Positions 42,505 to 52,033 of a stretch of 64,000 nt of DNA are shown in pieces. The notes beneath the pieces were generated by a model. That model was not told the DNA's origin. It worked only from the letters and a program-made list of their open reading frames with translations, and searched no databases. How positions within the stretch are numbered: the first letter of the stretch is position 1; every line of letters begins with the position of its first letter. Position numbers and translations under genes: made by a program. This stretch comes from Aldehydirespirator sp965116865 (GTDB lineage: Bacteria; Actinomycetota; Acidimicrobiia; Acidimicrobiales; Aldehydirespiratoraceae): the NCBI GenBank assembly GCA_965116865.1, contig OZ220727.1, positions 2,170,001 through 2,234,000 of the forward strand. Reading direction: 5' to 3'.

Positions 42505-44862
42505 TCACTGGCCCGGGCAGCCGGTGCGCCAGAGCTTGAACTCGGTCACGGCCCGCGAGCGGCCAGGGTCGTAGTTGCTCCACTCGAGGCAGGCGCCGAC
42601 GCCGCTGTCGTCGCTGGAAGTCCGGTCCAGGAACTCCGCCAGAGCCCGCTCGAACTCCTCCATCGAACCCACCGGACGCGGCGCGTCCTCGCCCGCGGCC
42701 TGCACGTCGAAGCGGTCGTTGGTGTCGTACTCCACCCTCTCGGGCACGGTCTCGGGGCTGCTGGGCGTCGCCACGGGCCAGCTGCCAGCGCCCGCGAGCG
42801 CGTCCTTGATGTCGACGATGACCTCGTCACGGTCGACGTCGCCGAACAAGATCGTCTTCTTCGCCGCCGCGGTGCCGGTCGTGGCGGTCAGCTCGGCCCA
42901 GAACATGTAGGCCTTCACGGGGTCCAGGTTGTTGAGCGTGGCATCGTTGCCGTCGGGATCCACGGTGACGGTGAGGACCTCGACCTCTCCGCCCAGGCCG
43001 TCGTACTCGTAGCTGAAGCGGTGGAGGCCGTCGCCGCCCACCACGGACGACGAAGCGCCGCGGACCGTGGAGTCGTCGCCGGGCTCGAGGGTGGCTTTCG
43101 CGGCCGAGAGGGCTTCGCCGTACTCGTTGTGCACGGTCACGATGACGGTGTTGCGGACCGCGCCGCTGGCGGGCACGTTGAGGTAGCCGTCGGGCACGGT
43201 CACCTTCACCACCGCATCGGCCGGAACAGGCGAGGCGTTGCTGAACTCGAGGTAGTACACGTCGCCGTCCGACCTGCCGTTGCTCCGCTTGACGATGTCC
43301 GGGTTGTCGGCCACCGCGGGCGCGTTGGCGCCGGCCGCCAGCTTGAAGGTGCGGGTGCAGGAGTCGGCCGTGCAGGCTCGTCCGGTCAGCGGCACCGAGA
43401 TCGAGAACTCGGCACGGCCGCTGGAGTCCGACGTCAGCGTCCGGGTGTTCTTGCTGCGGACTTCGCTGGCATCGGCCGGGGCACCGTCCGCGGCGCCTGC
43501 CTCTTGCAGCAGCTCCTCGGTGAGCGACCATTCGGCGGGCCGCCGGCCGTCGGTGCCGGTCGTGACGTCGCGGCCGTGCGCGTCCTGTAGCTGCACCGTG
43601 AAGGTGACCGTGGCGCCGAACCTGGCCTTAGATCCTTTGAACACGGAGGAGAGCCTGGCTGTGGCAGCACCCTGGGCCTGCTCGGAGGGCTCGACGTCGA
43701 GCCGGAAGAGGTCGGCGCCCCGGACGACTTCGTCGCCCTCGCGGCCGGTCCAGATCCACAGGGTGGTCGCGGCACCGTCGGCGACCAGGCGCTCGGGAAC
43801 GGTGAGCGACACCTCGCCCTCGTCGTCGGTGGTCAGGTCGGAGCTGTCGATCTCGCACGGATAGGCGCCGTCGGTGTACTCGACGTCGGTGCAGGCGCCG
43901 CGAAACGTGAAAGCCTGGCCGGCGTAGGCGCTCGCGACATAGAACATGTCGACGGGTGCATCGGCGACGGGCTCGAAGTCGTCGTCGCGCACCGACACCC
44001 TGATCTCGTTGCCGTCGTACTGGGCGCTGAGCCCCCGGGGGCGGGTGGACGTGTGGCCCAGGGTGCGGATGATGAAGGCCGCCATCTGCCCCCTGGTCAC
44101 GTCAAGCCGGGGCCGGTAGAAGAAGTCCAGGCCGGGCTGGTCCTCGCCGGAGGCGGGGGTGTGGTCGGCGCCGGTGGTGATGCCGAGCTCGTAGGCGGCG
44201 TTGATGGCCTCGTCGGCGGACACCGGCACCCGGTCGCGGGCGTCCTTGAAGTAGTCGTCGGGCCGGCTCTGGCTGCCGTCGCCGTTGGCGTCGAGCAGGA
44301 CGCCGCCACCGCTGTCGAAGCTCACTACCGGCCCGGCAGCAGCGAGCAGGCGCACCAGCAGCAGCGCCATCTCGGTGCGGTCCACGTTGTCGTCCGGTTC
44401 GAACGTCTCCGCCGACACCGGGGTGGCGATGCGGTTGGTGACCAACAGGTCGATGGCGTCGCGGGCTTCGTCGTTGAGGTTGTCGAGGTCGCTGAAGTTC
44501 TGGGCCCGGGCCGCACTGAGGTCGATGTCGGCCGGTTCGAGGGCCCGTGCCAGGAAGAGCATCATCTGCCACCGCTTGACGGGCTCGTCGGGACTGAAGG
44601 TGGTGCCGTCGCCGCTGCCGATGGTGATCCCGTAGTGGGCCAGGCAGTTGATGGATTCGTGGAAGGCGTGGTCGTCGGGCACGTCGGTGAATTCCCGGTC
44701 CTCCAAGGCCTCGCCCAGACAGACGGTGACGCTGCTCTCCTCGTCGGGCGTGTCGGTCACCGCCGTGGCGGGCACAGCGCCGACGGCGAGCAGCGACGCC
44801 ACCAGCGCGCTGACCGTGAGCGCGGCCCAACCTCTGCCGAGTCTGCTGCATCGTTGAAGCAT
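42505..44862 (-). CDS. Secreted SLH-domain / Ig-like surface protein (paralogue 1)
   Basis: 785 residues. Signal peptide (ALTVSALVASLLAVGAVPATA), then three SLH domains: FTDVPDDHAFHESINCLAHYGIT...VKRWQMMLFLARAL near 58-110, a second near 120-175 (DRTEMALLLVRLL) and a third near 205-275 (VTRGQMAAFIIRTL). The rest is a chain of Ig-like beta domains (DLTTDDEGEVSLTVPERL, TVTFTVQLQDAHGRDV, NTVIVTVHNEYGEAL) and a conserved end (ERVEYDTNDRFDV...CLEWSNYDPGRSRAVTEFKLW). SLH anchors it to the cell wall. SD ggaggag five bases before ATG. Paralogues lie at 45285 and 47630. Confidence 0.88.
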   Translation of the reverse strand: MLQRCSRLGRGWAALTVSALVASLLAVGAVPATAVTDTPDEESSVTVCLGEALEDREFTDVPDDHAFHESINCLAHYGITIGSGDGTTFSPDEPVKRWQMMLFLARALEPADIDLSAARAQNFSDLDNLNDEARDAIDLLVTNRIATPVSAETFEPDDNVDRTEMALLLVRLLAAAGPVVSFDSGGGVLLDANGDGSQSRPDDYFKDARDRVPVSADEAINAAYELGITTGADHTPASGEDQPGLDFFYRPRLDVTRGQMAAFIIRTLGHTSTRPRGLSAQYDGNEIRVSVRDDDFEPVADAPVDMFYVASAYAGQAFTFRGACTDVEYTDGAYPCEIDSSDLTTDDEGEVSLTVPERLVADGAATTLWIWTGREGDEVVRGADLFRLDVEPSEQAQGAATARLSSVFKGSKARFGATVTFTVQLQDAHGRDVTTGTDGRRPAEWSLTEELLQEAGAADGAPADASEVRSKNTRTLTSDSSGRAEFSISVPLTGRACTADSCTRTFKLAAGANAPAVADNPDIVKRSNGRSDGDVYYLEFSNASPVPADAVVKVTVPDGYLNVPASGAVRNTVIVTVHNEYGEALSAAKATLEPGDDSTVRGASSSVVGGDGLHRFSYEYDGLGGEVEVLTVTVDPDGNDATLNNLDPVKAYMFWAELTATTGTAAAKKTILFGDVDRDEVIVDIKDALAGAGSWPVATPSSPETVPERVEYDTNDRFDVQAAGEDAPRPVGSMEEFERALAEFLDRTSSDDSGVGACLEWSNYDPGRSRAVTEFKLWRTGCPGQ

Positions 44863-45064
44863 CGAAGCTCCTCCACTCAGCGCTTGGGATGCGCTTGAGC
44901 GTCAGCCTACCCGACGCCGCTCCTGCGGCAGGACGCGCCGCTGCGAGGGGCACGCTCTCCGACCAGCCGGCGACGAAGGCGCGCACGGCCCGGGACGGAG
45001 ACAGCACCGCCGTCTGCCAACACGCGACGCCCCTCCCCCCTACGCTTCCGACACGGCACCCGCG

Positions 45065-45306
45065 CTCAGCGCAGGGTGTACTCGGTTACCCGCCCGCAAC
45101 ACGACCGCGACCGCATCGACGCAGGACACGCCGAGCGCTCAGCGCAGGGTGTACTCGGTTACCCGCCCGCAACACGACCGCGACCGCATCGACGCAGGAC
45201 ACGCCGAGCGCTCAGCGCAGGGTGTACTCGGTTACCCGCCCGCAACACGACCGCGACCGCATCGACGCAGGACACGCCGAGCGCTCAGCGCAGGGTGTAC
45301 TCGGTT
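45065..45306. repeat. 73-bp tandem repeat of an SLH gene 3' end, 3.3 units
   Basis: Phases at 45065, 45138, 45211 and 45284, the last being the gene itself. Every unit contains the complement of the final codons RVTEYTLR and the TGA stop. Bases 44863-45064 upstream of the 42505 gene hold only its promoter/leader region. Confidence 0.93.
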
Positions 45307-47429
45307 ACCCGCCTGTCGCTGCCGAGCACGTAGTTGCTCCAAGCCAGGCTCACGCCGGGGGTGTCCCTGCCGAGCGCGGCGGCGAGCGCAGCCTCGAAGG
45401 CGTCGATGGTGGCGGGCCCGGCCGCGAGGTTGAAGCGGTCGTTGCTGTCGTACACGAGGAGCACCGGTCCGTCGGCGCCGTCGACGACGATCTCTTTGCT
45501 GCGGACGGCGCCTCCCAGCACCGACCGGGCGGCGCCGCCGTCGTCGATCCCGGCGTCGGCCATCCAATGCACCGTCGCGGTGACCCCCGACAAAGCGAGG
45601 CTGTCGCTCACGGCCCCGTGGGAGACTGTCAGCGTCTCCGTCGCCCCGCTCGACCCGCTGTACCGGTAGGTGAATCTGTGGGAGCCGCTGCGGCCCACCG
45701 CGGACGGCGCGCCCCCGTCGGGGGCCACGCCCGGCAGGTTGCTGGCCAAGGCGACCAGAGCCCCCGGGTAGGGGTCGCCGTACTGGTCGAGCACGGTGAC
45801 GGTGGCAGTGTTGGCTTGACCGGGCTCGGACATGTACACGTAGTCGCGGGTGTCGATAGTGACGATGGCGCTGCCTGAGGCGATGCTGGGGGCGTCGTCG
45901 CTGAAGACGACCGTGCCGGTGGCCGCGGACTGCCTGTCGGCGCCGACCGTGACCGACGGCGCGTTGGCGTCCGCAGCCAGCGTGTACGTGACTGTCACGT
46001 CGGGACTGTCGGCGCCCGGGTCGGGATCGGCGGCGCTGACCGAGAACACGGCCTCTCCGCTGGAGTCCGACACCAGCGTGCGCACGTCGGGGTCCTCGCC
46101 GGCGGCCTGCAGCGTGAGAGTCCATTGCGCCGGGCCGGCGCCGTCGACTCCGTTGGGTACGTCGCCGACGATGTCGCGCAGCTGCACGGTGTAGATCACC
46201 GACCGGCCGAAGCGGACTTTGCGGGCGCTGAAGGCGGTGGTGACCAGCGCCTCGGAGGCGATGCCGAGGTCTGCGCCCTCGGCGACGTCGAAGCGGTGCC
46301 GGTCGGCGCCGGCGTTGAAAGTTTCGCCGCTCGTGCCGGTCCATACCCACACGGTGGCGCCACCCTCCGGGACGCGGCGCAGGCCGGCGACCGCCACCCT
46401 GACGTCGCCGCCGCCGCTGGTCAGCGGGTCGGATACGTCGATCTCGCAGGGCAACGAGGAAGTGTCGGCCTGGGTGACCTCCGACAGTCGGCAGGCACCG
46501 CCGGCAGAGACGGCGTGTGCAGCCCGACTGCTGGGCGCCCAGAACACATCCACGGCGGCGGCCGCCACCGGCCGAAGGTGCTCGTCGCGCACCGACACGA
46601 CGACGTCTACGCCGTCGAACTGCGCCGCCACGCCCGCGGGCCGCACCGAGGTGTGGGCCAGGGCACGGGTGATGAACGCAGCCATCCGGCCCCGGTTGAC
46701 GGTGCCGTCGGGCTCGTAGTTGTAGTCGAGCGGCGGCTCGGAGGCGTCCTGCACGTCGGCGGCGACGGCGCCGGTTGTGACGCCCAGCTCGTAGAGCGCA
46801 GCAGCCCCGGCGTCGGGTGTGTCGGGGAACCGGTCGTCGGCCCGCGACCGCGATCCGGACACGCCGAGGAGGATCACTCCGTCGGAGGCCTTCGTCACGT
46901 TCGGCGCAGCCTCCGCCAGCAGCCCGATCAGGAACGTGGCCATCTCGGCTCGGGTGATGGCGTCGCCGGGCCGGTAACTGCCGCCTGAGGGGATCATACT
47001 GTTGGAGGCGAGCAGGTTGATGGCGTCTCGGGCTTCGTCCCAGGTCTGGTCGATGTCGTCGAAGCCGGCGTCGACGGCCGGGCCGAGGTCGACGCCGGCC
47101 ACCTCGGCGGTTCGGGCGATGAACACCGCCATCTGTGCCCGGGTCACGTCCTGGTCCGGGGAGTAGGTGAGGCCGTCGCCGGTGCCCTTCGTGATCTCGT
47201 AGTAGGCGATGCAGTCGATGGCGCTGCGGAACGCATGGCCCGACGACACGTCGCTGAACATCTGGTCGGCGGCCGCGGCGCCGACGCAGGCCGACAGCCG
47301 GCTCGCGTGGTCGGGCCTGTCGGTGACCGCCCCGGCCGGGGCGGTCCCGGCGGCCAGCACCGCGGCGATCAACGCACCCGCGGCGAGCACCGCCCGAATC
47401 GAGAGCGGCTTCGTCATTGTTGGGGCCAT
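45285..47429 (-). CDS. Secreted SLH-domain / Ig-like surface protein (paralogue 2)
   Basis: 714 residues. Signal peptide (IRAVLAAGALIAAVLAAGTAPAGA), then three SLH domains: FSDVSSGHAFRSAIDCIAYYEIT...VTRAQMAVFIARTAEV, a second with ITRAEMATFLIGLL, a third with VNRGRMAAFITRAL. Ig-like domains follow (DVVVSVRDEHLRPV, VIYTVQLRDIVGDV, ATVTVLDQYGDPYPGA) and the shared tail (YDSNDRFNLA...LAWSNYVLGSDRRVTEY). The three paralogues share this architecture but are well diverged. ATG 47429 was chosen because gggagg lies five bases upstream. Confidence 0.88.
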   Translation of the reverse strand: MAPTMTKPLSIRAVLAAGALIAAVLAAGTAPAGAVTDRPDHASRLSACVGAAAADQMFSDVSSGHAFRSAIDCIAYYEITKGTGDGLTYSPDQDVTRAQMAVFIARTAEVAGVDLGPAVDAGFDDIDQTWDEARDAINLLASNSMIPSGGSYRPGDAITRAEMATFLIGLLAEAAPNVTKASDGVILLGVSGSRSRADDRFPDTPDAGAAALYELGVTTGAVAADVQDASEPPLDYNYEPDGTVNRGRMAAFITRALAHTSVRPAGVAAQFDGVDVVVSVRDEHLRPVAAAAVDVFWAPSSRAAHAVSAGGACRLSEVTQADTSSLPCEIDVSDPLTSGGGDVRVAVAGLRRVPEGGATVWVWTGTSGETFNAGADRHRFDVAEGADLGIASEALVTTAFSARKVRFGRSVIYTVQLRDIVGDVPNGVDGAGPAQWTLTLQAAGEDPDVRTLVSDSSGEAVFSVSAADPDPGADSPDVTVTYTLAADANAPSVTVGADRQSAATGTVVFSDDAPSIASGSAIVTIDTRDYVYMSEPGQANTATVTVLDQYGDPYPGALVALASNLPGVAPDGGAPSAVGRSGSHRFTYRYSGSSGATETLTVSHGAVSDSLALSGVTATVHWMADAGIDDGGAARSVLGGAVRSKEIVVDGADGPVLLVYDSNDRFNLAAGPATIDAFEAALAAALGRDTPGVSLAWSNYVLGSDRRVTEYTLR

Positions 47430-47553
47430 GCCCGCCTCCCTTGCTGGATCCGTGGCACAGAGGCTACCGGACTGTGGATAACCCGAAATGTCGGACTGGC
47501 TCGACCGATCACAGCAACGCGGAAGGTGACGGCACCCGTCGGTGGACGGACGC

Positions 47554-47618
47554 GGTGAGGCCCCGGCCATGCGGCCGGGGCCTCACCGTGGGTGGTGTCC
47601 GTCCGGCGCCGGACGGAC
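47554..47618. terminator. Two strong hairpins downstream of an SLH gene
   Basis: A perfect 15-bp stem with a four-base loop (ggtgaggccccggcc, 47554-47568, and its complement 47573-47587), followed by a perfect 22-bp palindrome (47597-47618). They lie 11-76 bases past the stop of the 47630 gene, in the interval before the next start. There is no T tract; symmetric stems would work in either direction. Confidence 0.7.
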
Positions 47619-47629
47619 GGGGTTGGAGG

Positions 47630-49879
47630 TTAGGAGCTTGCGACCAGCGTGAACACGTTGATTATCCTCGCACGGGCATCAAGTGTACCCCACTGCAAGC
47701 TCAGCCCCTCCGCCAGAGCCGCCTCAAAGTCGGCGTAGGTGGAAGGCGCACTCGTGCCATCTGTCGAGATGTTGAACCTGTCGTTGTCGTCGTAGGTGAC
47801 GAACTTCAGGGCACTGGAGGCACCCGCGAAGATCGTGTTGTCATCCGTGTCGAACGCCTGGATCTCTGCACCACTTGCCTCCTCGGTACCGGCGGCGGAT
47901 TCAGCCCATTCGATGGTCGTCTTCGCCGTCAAATCGGGAGCAGATCCGTCGTTCCCATCTTTGTACCAGCCAGCCGTCAACAGCTCAGCAGACGCCGTGT
48001 CGACGGTTCGGGCATACCCGAAGGTGAACGAGCCGTCGGGGCCCGCCGCTCGCTGCTTTCCGCCAGCGATCGTGACATCGTCGGCGTCGCTCTTGAGGTC
48101 GACCTGGGCACCCGGGATCGGGTCGCCGTACTGGTCGGTAACTGTCACGGTCACCCGGTTGCTGACAGAGCTGCCCGACGCAATGACGTACTTCTCGGCT
48201 GGCTCGACAGTGATCGTGACGTCATCGTTTGCTCGGGAACTGGCTTCGGTGCTGAAGACGAGACTTTCCTTCACTTTCACGCGGAAGTTCCCGCTCACGG
48301 CCGTTTCCATCTCCCCGATGTAGAGCCCCTCCGGAGCGTGGGCGCCTGCAGAGATCACGATTTTGACCGAGTACTTGTCGGCCTTCACTTCCGGTTCCGG
48401 GTCGGGCAGGGCGGAAACGGAGACCGGGAAGGCTGCCTTTCCGTCGTCGTCGGTGGTGAGCGGAAGGGTCGACACCGCCGAGGGCGAGTCACCGACCTCC
48501 AAGGGTGTAGTCGGATCGCCGTCGTCAAATATCGGATAGGTCGACAGGACCACAGAGAACTGGGCCGGTTCACCACCATCCCCGACACTCACTGGGCCGT
48601 CTTCGTCCTCGAGCTGCACGGTGTATTCCACCGTCTCGTCCAGATGCGCCTTCTTGTCCATGAACTCAGTGCTGACCCTCGCCAGGGTGGCCTCTGACGG
48701 CGGGACCGGCGCCGGCTCGACCTCAACACGGAACCGCTCGGTGTCCTCACCGAACGTGTCGTCGCTCGCGCCAGTCCAGACCCAGACGGTGGTGGGGGCT
48801 TCCGGCGCGAAAAGCAACATCGCGTTGCCGTTGCCTCTGGTCAACAGGTCGCCACCGTCGATCTGGCACTTGACTGAGCCTCCGCCTTCGACCGGACGGA
48901 CCTCGTTGCAAGTTCCGTCGCCCGCGAACGCCCACTCGAGTTCGGCGGTGCTGATCTGGAAGACGTCCACCACCACGTTCGCTCTCGGTGCAAAGTTCTC
49001 GTCGCGAACCGAGACGACCAGGTTGGTGCCGTCGTGCTGGACGGTGACGCCCTCGGGACGCACGGAGGTGTGGGCCAGTGCCCTGGTGATGAACGCAGTC
49101 ATCTGACCGCGGTTGACGGTGCCGTCGGGATCGTAGTCGTCGTCGAGCGGCAGCTCGCCTTCCACCGCGCCCGGCACCGCGGTGGCACCGGTAGTGACGC
49201 CCAACTCCCAGAGTGCGGCCGTCTGCGCGTCGACCAGGCGGGTCGACTTGCGGCGGACGTCGCCGAAGTAGTCATCGGCCGTAGTGGTGGTGCCGATGCC
49301 CAGCTGGATCGCCCCGGCGGCATCGATCGTCACGGCCGGCGAGCCCTTGGCAAGCAGACCGATGAGGAACCCGGCCATCTCGCTCCTAGTGATGTCGTCG
49401 CCGGGCCTGAACGCGCCAGCGTCGTCGGGGTGGGGCCCGTCTATCACGCCCTTGGAGGCGAGCCGGTTGATGGCGTCCCGGGCCTCAGCCCAAGTGCCGT
49501 CAATGTCGGTGAAGCCCTCGTCCATGGCGTCGCCGAGATCGACCCCGGCCGCCTCGGCGGCCCGGGCGATGAACACCGCCATCTGGGCCCGGGTCACGTT
49601 GTCGTTCGGGGAGAACGTCGAGCCGTCGCCGGTGCCTCTGGTGATGCCGTAGTAGGCGATGCAGTTGATGTGATCACGGAAAGAGTGGCCGTCGGACACG
49701 TCGGTGAACATGTGGTCGTCGAGCGCGTCGCCCACGCACGCCGACGTCTCAGCCGGATTGTCGGCCACATCGACTTCGGCGCCAGCGGGGCCCGATCCGA
49801 CCGCGAGGAGCGATGCGACCAAGGCGCCGGCGGCGAGCACTGCCCAACCCGAGCGCCGCTTCTTCACTAGCTGGGGCAT
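47630..49879 (-). CDS. Secreted SLH-domain / Ig-like surface protein (paralogue 3)
   Basis: 749 residues from ATG 49879, which has aaaggagggg just upstream. Signal peptide (KKRRSGWAVLAAGALVASLLAVGSGPAGA), then three SLH domains: FTDVSDGHSFRDHINCIAYYGIT...VTRAQMAVFIARAAEA, ITRSEMAGFLIGLL, VNRGQMTAFITRAL. Ig-like domains follow (TNLVVSVRDENFAPR, VEYTVQLEDEDGPV, RVTVTVTDQYGDPIPGAQVDL) and the family tail (TYDDNDRFNISTDG...GLSLQWGTLDARARIINVFTLV). A duplicate RBS/ATG sits 51 bp upstream in frame. Its codons are somewhat less GC-extreme than its sisters. Confidence 0.88.
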   Translation of the reverse strand: MPQLVKKRRSGWAVLAAGALVASLLAVGSGPAGAEVDVADNPAETSACVGDALDDHMFTDVSDGHSFRDHINCIAYYGITRGTGDGSTFSPNDNVTRAQMAVFIARAAEAAGVDLGDAMDEGFTDIDGTWAEARDAINRLASKGVIDGPHPDDAGAFRPGDDITRSEMAGFLIGLLAKGSPAVTIDAAGAIQLGIGTTTTADDYFGDVRRKSTRLVDAQTAALWELGVTTGATAVPGAVEGELPLDDDYDPDGTVNRGQMTAFITRALAHTSVRPEGVTVQHDGTNLVVSVRDENFAPRANVVVDVFQISTAELEWAFAGDGTCNEVRPVEGGGSVKCQIDGGDLLTRGNGNAMLLFAPEAPTTVWVWTGASDDTFGEDTERFRVEVEPAPVPPSEATLARVSTEFMDKKAHLDETVEYTVQLEDEDGPVSVGDGGEPAQFSVVLSTYPIFDDGDPTTPLEVGDSPSAVSTLPLTTDDDGKAAFPVSVSALPDPEPEVKADKYSVKIVISAGAHAPEGLYIGEMETAVSGNFRVKVKESLVFSTEASSRANDDVTITVEPAEKYVIASGSSVSNRVTVTVTDQYGDPIPGAQVDLKSDADDVTIAGGKQRAAGPDGSFTFGYARTVDTASAELLTAGWYKDGNDGSAPDLTAKTTIEWAESAAGTEEASGAEIQAFDTDDNTIFAGASSALKFVTYDDNDRFNISTDGTSAPSTYADFEAALAEGLSLQWGTLDARARIINVFTLVASS

Positions 49880-49969
49880 CGGCCCCTCCTTTGCTTGTGC
49901 TTGGGGCACAGGCCCCTTCAAATGGGGCATGTGCCCCTCCTTTCTATACCTGGTTTCCATCTGTGGCAA
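49880..49969 (-). promoter_or_regulatory. Duplicated ribosome-binding site and start in the leader of an SLH gene
   Basis: Two copies of aaaggagggg-n3-atgcccca, 51 bp apart, give in-frame starts at 49930 and 49879. Complementary ggggcac/gtgcccc segments around the first start could fold and mask it. The downstream start gives the better signal peptide. Confidence 0.6.
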
Positions 49970-50453
49970 GTTCCGCCCGGACGGACATGTACGCCTCGCA
50001 CATGCAAACCGGCCGGGATGCGGCCTGTACCACGCTACACGCGCTGTTCAAGGGCTGCACCCCCTTCGGTCGGTCGTCCGGGACGTTGGAAGAACCCTAC
50101 CACGACGGTCGGGCCCGTAACGGGCAGAAGTGTAGCACGGTGGACTGTCCAACGCGTTCAATCATCCTCGATCCAATCCCAGCCTCAGCACATACCTCGG
50201 CAGGAAGCCGACACCACTGCCCAACCGACACCACTGCCCTCGGCACCGGCGACCGGCACTTCGTCGTCGAACACGCTCCGGCAGCGTACTGGCCAGAATC
50301 GCTGGGAGCAACCACCGCCCCCCCCCCCCTGAGGGCCGCTCGCGGGTTCTTCATCGCACAGGGCCGGCGCTGGTCACCGCCCCCCCCCTGAGGGCCGCTC
50401 GGGCCGCGGCCTCGCCCGTACGGGCCGCGTCGCTGCGGCTGTTCGCTCGGCCT
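49970..50453. other. Intergenic region with poly-C tracts and a truncated TTAG element
   Basis: Bases 49970-50300 show no gene. A C12 run (50318-50329) and a C9 run (50380-50388) are each followed by tgagggccgctcg, a 62-bp duplication. Bases 50391-50457 are the outer half of a TTAG element in inverted orientation, ending on the stop codon (TAG) of the amidohydrolase-like gene. Confidence 0.7.
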
Positions 50454-51929
50454 CTAGTGCCAGCTGTCCGGCAGAGGAGGCGGGAACCACACTCTGCCGG
50501 GCCCGGCAGGCAGATCGAGCCGGCCGAGCCAGTAGTCGCAGGCCCGCTCGGCCTCGACCACCAACTCCTGCTCGTCCACCAGCGTGGAAGCGCCGTCGGC
50601 CACCACCAGCCGGCCGTCGACCAGAACATGGCGCACCATCGGACCGTGAGTCTGATGCACCACCGCATGGAGCGGGTCGAGCAGCGGAGCCTGCAGCAGC
50701 GAGCGGGCCGGGACGAGCACGATGTCGGCCGCGCAGCCCGGCGACAGCTCGCCCACCGCCACCCGACGGCCGGCAGTGGCCCGCGTGGCGGTGTCGGCCG
50801 GCGCAGCCGCCTCGGGGAACGCCGCGGCCGCGCCCCGCCAAGTGGCCATCTCCAGCACGTCACGGGACGACAGCGCTGCAGGGTCGCCGGAACTCAGCGA
50901 CTGCGCATGCAGCGCAGCCCGCATCGCCGAGAAGAGGTCTGTCGTCACACCGGCGCCCAGGCCCACATTCACCCCGGCGGCGAGCAGGTCAGGCACCCGT
51001 GCCACGCCCTCGGCAAGCCCCACGCTGGTCGACGGGCAGTGGGCGATGTGGGCGCCCCGCTCGGCCAGGAGCCCGATCTCGTCGGCGTCGAGGGCCGCGC
51101 AACGGGCCAGCACCGCCCGCTCCGACAGGAACCCGGCCCGGTCGAGAGCCACTATGGGCGCCGTCCGGGCCTCCTGCCGCCAGGCCTGCCGTTCGGCGAC
51201 CGTCTCCGAGACGCTGGTATAGGTGCCGGTGCCGAGCTCGTCGGCCAGGGCGGCGCTGCGCGCGAACACGTCGAGGGCGGCCTCGCGGATGCCGACCGGG
51301 GCCACGAACAACCGGTCGGGCGTGGCCGGCGTGTTGGCGAGGAGGGCCCGGATGTTGTCGGCGGCCTGCTCGAACGTCTCGCACACCGGCTCGTAGGGGC
51401 GGGTCATGATGCCCCGGGCGTACGCCCAACGGATCCCGGACGACTCGTAGGCGTTGACGCAGGCCTCGTCCAGGTCGGGCTCGTGGAACGGGTAGGCGTG
51501 GTCGACTACGCTGGTGACGCCGCACCTCAGGCGCTGGAGAGCGCCCAGGAGAGCGGCCACCTCGTACTCCTCGGGGCCCATGTGGGCCTGAGCGGCCCAC
51601 TGAACCTCCAAGGCCTCGTCGAGCGGAAGGCCCTCAGCCACCGGCAGTCCGGGCGCCAAGACCCTCAAACGACCGCTGACGTCGACCATGCCGGGCACCG
51701 CTATCATGTCCTTGCCGTCGATGGTGACCGGCACCGACTGCTCGAGGAGGTCGCCGTCGGGCGGCGGGGCCGCGGCCAGCGGAGTGGTGTCCGACGAGGC
51801 CGGGACCACTGCCGCGATCATGCCGTCGCGTATGTACATGTGGCAGCGCAGGGGCTCCAAGGCGCGGCCCACCAGGGCAGTGACGTTGGTGATGGCCTGC
51901 ACGGACGGAGCCAGCGCTCTGATGTTCAC
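50454..51929 (-). CDS. Amidohydrolase-fold protein with metal ligands apparently lost
   Basis: 491 residues. Overall sequence follows the deaminase branch (TRZ/ATZ, 8-oxoguanine deaminase-like): an N-terminal beta segment, PGMVDVSGRL near 79-88, LRCGVTSVVDHAYPFHEPDL, IAHCPSTSVGLAEGVARVPDLLAAGVNVGLG, and a C-terminal GELSPGCAADIVLV...VLVDGRLVVADG. The expected HxH after PG is VSG, the later HxxE-type site is YTSVSET, and the aspartate of GTDG is GAGV. Catalysis as a metal-dependent deaminase is therefore unlikely. GTG 51929 (VNIRALAPSV) was chosen. Its stop codon is part of a TTAG element. Confidence 0.7.
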   Translation of the reverse strand: MNIRALAPSVQAITNVTALVGRALEPLRCHMYIRDGMIAAVVPASSDTTPLAAAPPPDGDLLEQSVPVTIDGKDMIAVPGMVDVSGRLRVLAPGLPVAEGLPLDEALEVQWAAQAHMGPEEYEVAALLGALQRLRCGVTSVVDHAYPFHEPDLDEACVNAYESSGIRWAYARGIMTRPYEPVCETFEQAADNIRALLANTPATPDRLFVAPVGIREAALDVFARSAALADELGTGTYTSVSETVAERQAWRQEARTAPIVALDRAGFLSERAVLARCAALDADEIGLLAERGAHIAHCPSTSVGLAEGVARVPDLLAAGVNVGLGAGVTTDLFSAMRAALHAQSLSSGDPAALSSRDVLEMATWRGAAAAFPEAAAPADTATRATAGRRVAVGELSPGCAADIVLVPARSLLQAPLLDPLHAVVHQTHGPMVRHVLVDGRLVVADGASTLVDEQELVVEAERACDYWLGRLDLPAGPGRVWFPPPLPDSWH

Positions 51930-52033
51930 CCCGCCGGACCCGGACACGCCGGAAGCACGGAGGTCGCAGAGATCCTGGGGGGCGCCGCCCGCGCCGCCGG
52001 CATTGCGAGGGCCGCCCAAGCCCGCACCGGTCA

